Positions 7,912 to 13,528 of a DNA stretch of 13,580 nt are shown here, piece by piece. The stretch's first letter is position 1. Every line of letters begins with the position of its first letter. A model generated the notes under the pieces. The model worked only from the letters and a program-made list of their open reading frames with translations, made no database searches and was not told the DNA's origin. The DNA comes from CAZVCG01 sp964649675 (GTDB taxonomy: Bacteria > Pseudomonadota > Alphaproteobacteria > UBA9219), in contig CAZYPX010000046.1 of the NCBI GenBank assembly GCA_964649675.1, forward strand, positions 1-13,580. The letters run 5' to 3'. The position numbers and the translations under genes were made by a program.

Positions 7912-8331
7912 TTAGTCTTTGGGCTTGAAGGTCTCAAGCACCGTGTCCCGTGTCAGGGCGACGATGCCGAGCTTTTCATACATGGCGCGTGTGGACGGGT
8001 TGCTTTCAATCGCAACATAGCTTTCAGGATTCGCGCCGTATTTGGGGAAGATATATTTTTCGAGGATTTTCTTTTTGCAAGATGGCGGGGCCAAGAACCA
8101 CTCGTTGAAATAAGCGTCCTGCGGTTGCCAGCTTGTCTTGTATTTGATGTTTTGAAGCGTCCGGTCTTTGTGAATCTTGGGTCGCGCCGTTATCAGGATA
8201 ACGGTCTTATCCTTGATGCGGTTCAAAAGATCGAAGGAGTACGTTTCTTTCTCAATCTGACGAACAAAGGGCTTCAGCTTTTGCTGGCTGTTAGAAACTA
8301 GCGTGTAATTCAGATCGAGCAAAATAATCAT
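7912..8331 (-). CDS. HAD-superfamily protein with atypical catalytic motifs
   Basis: The 139-aa protein has the order of motifs of a minimal HAD phosphatase without a cap domain. Strand 1 is MIILLDLNYTLV with nucleophile Asp6. Motif II is ILITARP (Thr48), a lysine cluster CKKKILEKY (85-93) stands at motif III, and YVAIESNPSTRAMYEKLGI (105-123) is at motif IV. Two positions deviate: the usual second aspartate of DxDxT is Asn8, and motif IV has Glu-Ser-Asn instead of an acidic pair. Phosphatase activity could therefore be altered or lost. The ATG overlaps the stop of the ParB-methyltransferase gene as ATGA, so translation is coupled. Small HAD proteins in phages include nucleotide and polynucleotide 3'-phosphatases. 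The substrate here is unknown. Confidence 0.8.
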   Translation of the reverse strand: MIILLDLNYTLVSNSQQKLKPFVRQIEKETYSFDLLNRIKDKTVILITARPKIHKDRTLQNIKYKTSWQPQDAYFNEWFLAPPSCKKKILEKYIFPKYGANPESYVAIESNPSTRAMYEKLGIVALTRDTVLETFKPKD

Positions 8332-9830
8332 AACTTTATACCTAGCCGTTTTTCATAGGCAGATGTCGCTTCCTCCACCAATCCCATACGGCTCCCATCA
8401 GGATACGGTAAATCAAACTCAAAAGCGATAGCTGCTTTTAATTGCGTGGGATTAATGGGCTTCGTGCCAGCACAAATGGCTGTCACGTTGTGAACGCGCT
8501 CTCCTACTTGGACCCGTTCAAAGAAAGGTTGGAAGAGTTCGTAAAACTCTTTTTGCGAATGATACTTCTGAACCTTGGGCTTGGACTGGAAATCGCCCAG
8601 TGAGATGCCGCCTTCATAATCCAGCCGGAAGAGACATTCCTTCAAACGGCGTTCTGATATTTGATTGCATCCCGCAAGGTTCTTCCAGTTGGCATGAGAC
8701 CGCGCCGAGGCCACGGCATAAAGGCGCGTCTTGGGGCCACACAGAGCAGCGCACAGACAGGCGATATGTTCACGATCTTCTTTGAATGGGACACTATTGA
8801 GAACGGAAGAGATAAAAACAGATTCGTATTTAACGCCCGCCGCTACATCGGCAAGAAAGTCTCGCGCCACACGCAGGCTCTCGGCCTTGTCGATTTCATC
8901 TTTTTCCCCGATCCGAAATGGCTCAAAGGGCGAGACCCTTACACCAATGGAGCGCAGGATTTTTGTCTCGGTCAAATGCCCCGCGCCGAAGTCAACAATG
9001 GACGTTCCGTAGAGGTTTTTCCAGTGTTTGGCATTCTCCGGCGTTGTCACGTCATATTCTTTGACAACGCTTTTTCGGTAATGGGCGAAGACAAAACCCC
9101 AGCCCAGCGTCTCGCGCACGCGGCGCACCCGCCGGAACGAGTTGTAACGCAGGAGGTCGGCGTAACGGGTGTGAATGTCAAAATCCATGCTCAAGAAGTT
9201 CAGCATGGCGCTGGCAAGTTCGGCCTGCGCGTCTGTAATCCAGACAACGGGGACTTCTTTCTCACCGCGCTCTGCTGCAAGCTCTACGCGGCCAAGCCCA
9301 TTGACGATCTTATAATCTTTTGTGGCCACAACGGGCATTTGAATACCGCGCTTGCGGAGCATCTGCGCAAGGTTGCGGGTGTAGGGAACCCATCGGCCTT
9401 TATTGGCTTCAAGGAAAGGAGTGATAGAGACGGCCTCTGTCTCCAAACATGGGTAGGTTTTCTTTTGATCCGGCATATCGGCGGCAATGTCAAAAACGTT
9501 GCATTCCTCAAGCGCCAACTTCAACGTATCGGGCGCGTCCGAGTTTTGCATGTCGTTCGTGCCGCGATTGAAGGCAATGTTGATCGCCTTGCGCTCTTCC
9601 AGCGTCATGCGCGGCACGTAGGAAACGGGAACCTTCTTAATGCCCATGCGCGTCGCGACATAATGTCGCTGGTGGCCGGAGAGGATTTCGCCGTCTTCAT
9701 CGGCATAAATGGGGAGAAGCCAGCCAAGCTTGCGAAGAGAAAGTTCGATGATCTTAAGGCGCACGGGATCAGCCTTGCGGGGGTTGTAGGTACTGGGCCG
9801 CACGGCTTCAATCGGGACTAGCTTTATCAT
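8328..9830 (-). CDS. Double ParB-like / methyltransferase fusion protein
   Basis: This 500-aa protein has three parts. Residues 1-95 are a ParB/Srx-type domain with YNPR near 15-18 and the box GHQR (52-55). Residues 140-200 look like a second, diverged ParB-like unit: RWVPYTRN, then IVNGLGRVELAAERG and KEVPVVWI. From about 265 there is a Rossmann methyltransferase-like domain: TSIVDFGAGHLTETK (276-290, motif I), an acidic turn SPFEPF (Glu303), SVFISSVLNSVPF (337-349, motif IV-like) and PKTRLYAVASARSH. ParB-fold domains of this type bind or hydrolyse nucleotides and can act as nucleases; with a methyltransferase, DNA modification is a reasonable but unproven role. It overlaps genes on both sides by ATGA (9827-9830 and 8328-8331). 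A 386-codon antisense frame here is a shadow. Confidence 0.85.
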   Translation of the reverse strand: MIKLVPIEAVRPSTYNPRKADPVRLKIIELSLRKLGWLLPIYADEDGEILSGHQRHYVATRMGIKKVPVSYVPRMTLEERKAINIAFNRGTNDMQNSDAPDTLKLALEECNVFDIAADMPDQKKTYPCLETEAVSITPFLEANKGRWVPYTRNLAQMLRKRGIQMPVVATKDYKIVNGLGRVELAAERGEKEVPVVWITDAQAELASAMLNFLSMDFDIHTRYADLLRYNSFRRVRRVRETLGWGFVFAHYRKSVVKEYDVTTPENAKHWKNLYGTSIVDFGAGHLTETKILRSIGVRVSPFEPFRIGEKDEIDKAESLRVARDFLADVAAGVKYESVFISSVLNSVPFKEDREHIACLCAALCGPKTRLYAVASARSHANWKNLAGCNQISERRLKECLFRLDYEGGISLGDFQSKPKVQKYHSQKEFYELFQPFFERVQVGERVHNVTAICAGTKPINPTQLKAAIAFEFDLPYPDGSRMGLVEEATSAYEKRLGIKL

Positions 9831-10456
9831 ATCTTGAGGCGTCTCTTGATCTCGTTTCTAATGGATTCTTTTTCAAAGCCAACCGCCGAGCGAATGGCAT
9901 CATGCCAGCGCAGGTAATCAGCGCGGGGAATGGGGATGCGATAGGAGCCGACAACGCACTGTGTGTCGGACTCGTCTTGAACTTCGTGGCCTTCGTTGTC
10001 ATCGTCAAAGCCATCGGAAAGATCGTCTTGGGCTTCGAGCAAAAGCTGTTCCAATTCATCTTCGGAAAAGCCAACCACGCCCATGTCAAAATCTTTGGCC
10101 ATGAGAAGCTCAACATGTTCGCCTAAAAGCTCCTTATCCCAGCTTGCGTTTTCAGCCAGCTTGTTGTCGGCAATGACGTAGGCGCGTTTCTCCTCATCGG
10201 TGAGGTTGTCGAGAACAACGACGGGAATCTTTTCAAGGCCGACCAGCTTTGCGGCTTCAAGCCGCCCATGCCCAGCAATCACGCCCGCATCCTTATCGAC
10301 GAGGATCGGCATCACCATGCCAAAGCGAATGAAACTTGCCGCAAGCTGGCTGATTTGCTCGTCACTGTGAAGGCGCGGATTCTTTTCGTAAGGCTTCAGC
10401 TTTTCTGTTTCCCAAAACTCAATGCGTTCAGCCATGCGTGGAAGTTTTGCGTCCAT
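9827..10456 (-). CDS. ParB/RepB/Spo0J-family protein lacking the methylase domain often fused to it
   Basis: The 209-aa product has a clear ParB N-terminal domain: KPYEKNPRLHSDEQISQL (21-38), IRFGMVMPILVD (43-54) and the nucleotide-binding box VIAGHGRLEAAKLVG (59-73), then IPVVVLDNLTDEEKRAYVIADNKLAENASWD (77-107). In phages and hosts this version is frequently fused to a DNA N4/N6 adenine or cytosine methylase. Here an acidic linker (144-164) leads instead to a short tail, VVGSYRIPIPRADYLRWHDAIRS and a basic helix. The start chosen is the ATG at 10456, preceded by AAAGGG at 9-nt spacing. An upstream GTG at 10483 has no ribosome site and lies in the repeat cluster. It is the first gene after the terminator, so it likely heads the late operon. 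Confidence 0.88.
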   Translation of the reverse strand: MDAKLPRMAERIEFWETEKLKPYEKNPRLHSDEQISQLAASFIRFGMVMPILVDKDAGVIAGHGRLEAAKLVGLEKIPVVVLDNLTDEEKRAYVIADNKLAENASWDKELLGEHVELLMAKDFDMGVVGFSEDELEQLLLEAQDDLSDGFDDDNEGHEVQDESDTQCVVGSYRIPIPRADYLRWHDAIRSAVGFEKESIRNEIKRRLKI

Positions 10457-10476
10457 AAATTGCTGCCCTTTCAAGC

Positions 10477-10537
10477 TGTCCACTCGTGGACAAAAGGACA
10501 GGTGTCCACCTGTCCACCTTCGTCAAAAGTGTCCACC
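10477..10537. repeat. TGTCCAC repeat cluster, operator-like
   Basis: TGTCCAC occurs four times in direct orientation, beginning at 10477, 10503, 10511 and 10530 (the last three extended to TGTCCACC), and once inverted as GTGGACA at 10486-10492. Two palindromes result: TGTCCAC-TC-GTGGACA (10477-10492) and GGACAGGTG-TC-CACCTGTCC (10496-10515, nine-base perfect arms). It ends about 20 bp upstream of the ParB gene start, a fitting place for an operator or for binding by one of the ParB-like proteins. Confidence 0.7.
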
Positions 10538-10666
10538 CTTTTTTGATTCTGTCGCTAGAAATGTCCCGCGCTACGCCCGCCCCCTTAGCTTTTCGCGCTG
10601 GAAGTACCTTGATTATCAATGAATTGCATCTTTGGAAGGGGCGAGAAGACTGGATGAATAAGACAT

Positions 10667-10700
10667 AAAAAAACCGCCTGAAAAATCTCTTTCGGCGGCT
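10667..10700 (-). terminator. Intrinsic terminator for leftward transcription
   Basis: On the - strand AGCCGCC pairs with GGCGGTT (six Watson-Crick or A-T pairs plus one G-T), extended inside by GAAA/TTTC across one bulged A, and is followed by seven T (A-run at 10667-10673 on +). This has all parts of a rho-independent terminator and would end the replication/regulator operon ahead of the ParB operon. Confidence 0.75.
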
Positions 10701-10703
10701 CTT

Positions 10704-10753
10704 GATCCACGTCTCGCAACGTTATCTAAGTGGTAATGCACCTACGTGGGATC
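10704..10753. repeat. Imperfect inverted repeat upstream of the terminator
   Basis: GATCCACGT (10704-10712) is the reverse complement of ACGTGGGATC (10744-10753) except for one extra base, with a 31-bp spacer. It lies in the 3' untranslated part of the transcript of the 161-aa gene, so it may be an RNA structure, or a protein-binding site. Confidence 0.35.
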
Positions 10754-10791
10754 GTCAAGCACTTTTTAAAAAGAAAATGCAAAATAGTTTT

Positions 10792-11277
10792 TCAGAGCTT
10801 CCACAACGTCACCAATTTTTCCAATCCGCGACAAAGTGTTTCAAAACGATCCGTTGTTCCTGCGTATTTATTATGGCCGCAAACCTCGATTACGATTCTT
10901 TGTTGCGCGTCTGACAATTCTTCATAGGCAGCGCGTAATATCTCTTCACTGATGGGCACGATAAGCATGGCCATCTCTGGATCATAGGCGCCTGTGGATG
11001 TTGGGTCTTCGACTTTAAGGCCGAGAACGGCGCGTTCATAAGCGCGGCGAAACTTCAGCCCCGCTTCATACTCGCTCTTTGTGATCCGGCCTTGCCAAAC
11101 GTAATAATCCAGGGCGCACTCAACGCGCACGCGGTCGCGCACCATATACGGGTTGCCTCGCAAATCCCGATCTATGACTTCTGTGACAACGCCTCCGCAA
11201 TGTGACCGAAGTTCCATTGACGCACGCTCCCCTTGGCGCACGGGCAAAGTCTTTTTTCCCCTGCGCCTTTTAGCCAT
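10792..11277 (-). CDS. 161-aa possible phage transcription regulator (DUF6456-like)
   Basis: The protein starts very basic (MAKRRRGKK), has a middle segment WQGRITKSEYEAGLKFRRAYERAV (61-84) and a C-terminal helical segment ISEEILRAAYEELSDAQQRIVIEVCGHNKYAG then LCRGLEKLVTLW (109-159). This order (an added-residue/AGxxFRxxYERA helix, an A-x-x-x-L helix, IVxxVCG, then a short helix with RGLxxL) resembles the DUF6456 helix-turn-helix domain of Alphaproteobacteria, though I cannot verify it. By position, after replication genes and before terminase with a terminator just downstream, it could be a late-gene regulator or antiterminator; that is inference. The start ATG at 11277 has a good GGGAGG ribosome site and overlaps the stop of the 41-aa gene by 8 nt. 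Confidence 0.75.
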   Translation of the reverse strand: MAKRRRGKKTLPVRQGERASMELRSHCGGVVTEVIDRDLRGNPYMVRDRVRVECALDYYVWQGRITKSEYEAGLKFRRAYERAVLGLKVEDPTSTGAYDPEMAMLIVPISEEILRAAYEELSDAQQRIVIEVCGHNKYAGTTDRFETLCRGLEKLVTLWKL

Positions 11278-11395
11278 GAGCCGCCTCCCGTGACTCTTGG
11301 CACACCTTCTTGATGATCCGATTATTATCGCAAATTAACCTTTCTTTTCCGTTGATTGTTGGACGAATTCTTGCCGAAAAAGCCTGTTTTTCCAT
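11270..11395 (-). CDS. 41-aa hypothetical protein bridging two genes
   Basis: This small frame starts with an ATG sharing its A with the stop of the DnaA-like gene (TGATG at 11393-11397) and ends at a TAA (11270-11272) inside the first codons of the 161-aa gene. The product begins MEKQAFSARIRPTINGKERL, then ICDNNRIIKKVCQESREAAHG: basic, with cysteines at 22 and 32 and no membrane segment. I do not recognise it. It fits the gap exactly with overlaps on both sides, the pattern of the genuine genes in this operon. It could be a short regulator. An alternative is that it acts mainly as a translated leader coupling its neighbours. Confidence 0.5.
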   Translation of the reverse strand: MEKQAFSARIRPTINGKERLICDNNRIIKKVCQESREAAHG

Positions 11396-12444
11396 CATTT
11401 TTTGTTTGCTCCTGTATGTATATCGGGGGAAACGGTAAAGGTCAGAGCGCGGCCCAGCGCATGTTCCAGCGCCGCGCCATAGCGGGATTCCAGATAGTCG
11501 GCATGAAAGCGCGAGGGCGCAGTGATCCGGCCCGCCTCAATGTCAATGAGGCATGGTGCAAGCCACCTTTGAATGAAGGTTTCGTTGAAGGCAAAATGGC
11601 CTTGCAGTTTTGAGCGCACAGGTTCCGGTAAGGGCGGATAGCTTGCTGGCACTGCCGGACTTTCCGCTTTCCCAAACGTTGCCGCATCAGGATCAATCTT
11701 CAACGCTCGATCCAGCCAATTCAGCCACGTTTGCTTCCAGCCACGAACGCTTCGTTTTTTATCCGTGCCTTTGCCAAAGCAAAAATACTGCCTGAACTTC
11801 ATGGCCTGTTTGTCGATAGCCGTTTCACCCCAGCCGCGATCCTTTGCAATTTCTCGCCATTCTTCGGACAACGACCAATCTTCCGAAAGCGCAGCAACTT
11901 GCCCTTTCGGTTTTGCTTCCGGCTTGGCGCTGGATGCAGCTTCGCCATGGCTGTCAAAATCCACAGGGGGGCTTTCGGGGGTTTTTAAATTCTGAATTTT
12001 TGACTCTTGTTTCTTAGGCTCGGACTCCTGCTCGAAGCCTTGCTCGGACGTATGCTCGCCTTCCGCAAAAATGCCCTTTTGATTCAAATAGCTGCTTTGG
12101 CCTCCTTTCGCGCCTATTTTGCGCATTCTTGCTCGATGATGTGTGTCGCGAACCATGCGCCTGCAAAAAATGCGGCCCTTAACATCGCGGGAAAAAACAC
12201 CGTTTCGGGAAAGCTCATCAAGTAGCCTTTCGATCTCCTTTTCGGGAACCCCCGTCAAAAGAGAGAGGTCCGTAGAGGAACAAGGTCGTCCAGCTATGAC
12301 TATGAACCCAGTCGGGTTGGATCTTGCCGCAATGCACAGAAGCCGCATCCAAAGGCCTTGTGCGTCAAGCGAACACACGCGGAGCGCGGGATCATTCTCC
12401 CAATCGCTCCAATAGAACTTGCTCCACGGATAGGATTGTTTCAT
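11395..12444 (-). CDS. Phage replication protein: winged-helix N-terminus, DnaA domain I-like C-terminus
   Basis: The 349-aa protein has an N-terminal region (WSKFYWSDWENDPALRVCSLDAQGLWMRLLCIA, 7-39, then SSTDLSLLTGVPEKEIERLLDELSRNGVFSRD, 56-87) resembling DUF1376/YdaU-type phage replication proteins with a winged helix. A polar linker spans about 120-200. A segment near 200-256 (EWREIAKDRGWG, then FRQYFCFGKG and GWKQTWLNWLDRA) recalls the C-terminal part of replisome organisers. The end (273-334) contains FIQRWLAPCLIDIEAGRITAPSRFHADYLESRYGAAL, which follows the DnaA N-terminal domain I pattern (F-x-x-W-x-x-P, G-x-x-T/L-x-A-P-x-x-F, W/Y-x-x-x-x-Y). DnaA domain I contacts the replicative helicase, so a helicase-loading role is plausible. 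The start ATG at 12444 overlaps the upstream stop (ATGA); the longer frame to 12594 is rejected. Confidence 0.85.
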   Translation of the reverse strand: MKQSYPWSKFYWSDWENDPALRVCSLDAQGLWMRLLCIAARSNPTGFIVIAGRPCSSTDLSLLTGVPEKEIERLLDELSRNGVFSRDVKGRIFCRRMVRDTHHRARMRKIGAKGGQSSYLNQKGIFAEGEHTSEQGFEQESEPKKQESKIQNLKTPESPPVDFDSHGEAASSAKPEAKPKGQVAALSEDWSLSEEWREIAKDRGWGETAIDKQAMKFRQYFCFGKGTDKKRSVRGWKQTWLNWLDRALKIDPDAATFGKAESPAVPASYPPLPEPVRSKLQGHFAFNETFIQRWLAPCLIDIEAGRITAPSRFHADYLESRYGAALEHALGRALTFTVSPDIHTGANKK

Positions 12445-12698
12445 TTGGGGCGGCTCCGCTGATAATCTTTGGAACCAACCCAGCCGTAATCGCGATCCCA
12501 TTCCGCCATTTTCTTGCGGAAGGATCGGATTTTCTGAAAGGACTCTTCGCTGATCTTCCCTTTGCCGCAAGAGTCTCTGGTGCTTAACTCGCAAGCTTCC
12601 CCCAGCGAAACCGTCGCTATGGGGTCTATTTGGGAAGGAACGATACGATTGCCATCAAGATGAGTACACAAAGCGAAGAGCCGCTGATAGTGCATCAT
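12441..12698 (-). CDS. 85-aa hypothetical protein in the replication operon
   Basis: The product (MMHYQRLFALCTHLDGN, then ISEESFQKIRSFRKKMAEWDRDYGWVGSKDYQRSRPK) is soluble, with a basic C-terminal half and no recognisable domain. I do not recognise it. Its first ATG shares a base with the stop of the primase gene (TGATG), a second ATG follows at once, and its stop overlaps the next start as ATGA (12441-12444). This three-gene overlap chain is the main reason to accept it. A role in replication follows only from position. Confidence 0.7.
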   Translation of the reverse strand: MMHYQRLFALCTHLDGNRIVPSQIDPIATVSLGEACELSTRDSCGKGKISEESFQKIRSFRKKMAEWDRDYGWVGSKDYQRSRPK

Positions 12699-13459
12699 CA
12701 GTCCGTTAGCAGCAGGTCGGAAAACTCTAACCCCTGCGGTGAACGGGCGACCAAGACGTGATGGCCCCGCTGAGTATGCTCAAGCGCCGACTCCAACAAA
12801 ATGCGCTCGGCCATATGCGGGTTGCCGTTGTTTCCTTCGGGGCACAGGATCAACTCTTTAGCGGTCTCCGGTGCGGGTGCTTTCAAATTGTTGAGCGCCA
12901 TCGCCGCATAGACCGTTAAATCAGGACAGGCCTGTGCAATCGCCAACGCCGATTCAACGGTTTCCGTGATGGCAATGCGCTGTGGGTCTGCTTCTTGAAT
13001 ATGGACATAAGCCCCGAAACAGTCGCCATACATGCGGCGAACCGTGCTTCCTGCCACATGCGCCGTATCCATGCCACTTGGCGCAAGATAGATGCGATGT
13101 ACGCCAGCAAAATTGCCATCGGCATTGAGTGCTTTGGCAACGAGCGCAGGAAGCTGCGTTTGGGTGGGGTCGTGATAAAGGTTCGGATGAAAACGGAGGC
13201 TCTCTGGAATAGAGCCGTTGAAGATAAGGCCTCGCGTGAAAAGATAGCGTTCGGCAAGGGTATGGGCAGCAGGCTGGCTTTCATTCCAGACTTTTTCTGC
13301 AAGGTCGCGCTTGTGCCGTTTGATCGCTTCATTTGATGGTGGCACATCTGCGTGATTGAGCGCCGCGCAGATTTTTTCTTGGGGCAGGCGTTTTTCGATC
13401 AAAGGCTTTTTGAGAGACAAGGCCACCGCTTGAGCGAAACTCAAGCCCTGGGTCTCCAT
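12698..13459 (-). CDS. Primase-like protein with DUF7146 and Toprim domains
   Basis: This frame encodes a phage primase-type protein. From the ATG at 13459 it gives 253 aa. A helical segment is followed by TLAERYLFTRGL (67-78), PESLRFHPNLYH (85-96), LPALVAKAL (103-111) and GVHRIYLAPSGM (119-130), the usual DUF7146 order, then a Toprim core: IAITETVESALAIAQA (162-177, Glu166 and Glu169), VYAAMALNNL and ELILCPEGNNGN (202-213), ending SPQGLEFSDLLLTD. In Toprim proteins the ILCPEGN position normally carries DxD; here it is Glu208-Gly-Asn210. The frame stays open upstream to 13570 and encodes a zinc-knuckle-like NPKTNRYACSICGAEGD, so the true protein probably begins farther upstream, although no ATG, GTG or TTG occurs there. 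The likely role is priming phage DNA synthesis. Confidence 0.85.
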   Translation of the reverse strand: METQGLSFAQAVALSLKKPLIEKRLPQEKICAALNHADVPPSNEAIKRHKRDLAEKVWNESQPAAHTLAERYLFTRGLIFNGSIPESLRFHPNLYHDPTQTQLPALVAKALNADGNFAGVHRIYLAPSGMDTAHVAGSTVRRMYGDCFGAYVHIQEADPQRIAITETVESALAIAQACPDLTVYAAMALNNLKAPAPETAKELILCPEGNNGNPHMAERILLESALEHTQRGHHVLVARSPQGLEFSDLLLTD

Positions 13460-13528
13460 GATCCAGGAGAGCGCATCCCCTTCAGCCCCGCATATGGAAC
13501 AGGCATAACGATTTGTTTTAGGGTTAAT
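13460..13528 (-). other. Probable N-terminal extension of the primase gene with a possible ATT start
   Basis: These 23 codons continue the primase frame and encode NPKTNRYACSICGAEGDALSWI, the second half of a primase zinc finger, so they look translated. The only start-like site is ATT at 13526-13528, preceded by GGGGAG (13535-13540) at 6-nt spacing. ATT starts are rare, so a point mutation or a frameshift near the start is an alternative. The matching first CxxC/CxxH knuckle is not seen upstream: that stretch reads SASVFGEN. Confidence 0.5.

Larger units (their letters stand above)
10457..10791. other. 335-bp non-coding stretch between replication and late modules
   Basis: No frame here has a convincing start with protein-like content. 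It holds the TGTCCAC repeat cluster (10477-10537), an AT-rich stretch that may hold the late promoter (GATAAT on the - strand near 10611-10616, without a good -35), the - strand terminator (10667-10700) and an imperfect inverted repeat (10704-10753). It reads as a regulatory border: transcription of the upstream operon ends and that of the ParB operon starts. Confidence 0.6.

Noticed and set aside
8661..9821. 386-codon open frame on the + strand
   Set aside because: It is antisense to the ParB/methyltransferase fusion gene, lacks recognisable motifs, and the - strand gene has clear domains and overlapping neighbours.
10483..10486. GTG at 10483 as the ParB gene start
   Set aside because: It lies inside the repeat palindrome without a ribosome site, whereas the ATG at 10456 has AAAGGG upstream.
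10477..10537. CRISPR array
   Set aside because: The repeats are only 7-8 bp, unevenly spaced and partly inverted, without spacers of constant length.
10428..10619. 63-codon - strand frame through the TGTCCAC repeats
   Set aside because: It starts with TTG without a ribosome site, its middle is just the translated repeats, and it overlaps the ParB gene start.
12445..12594. 50-codon N-terminal extension of the DnaA-like replication protein
   Set aside because: It overlaps the 85-aa gene almost completely, while the ATG at 12444 makes an ATGA overlap and starts the conserved WSKFYWSDWEND region.
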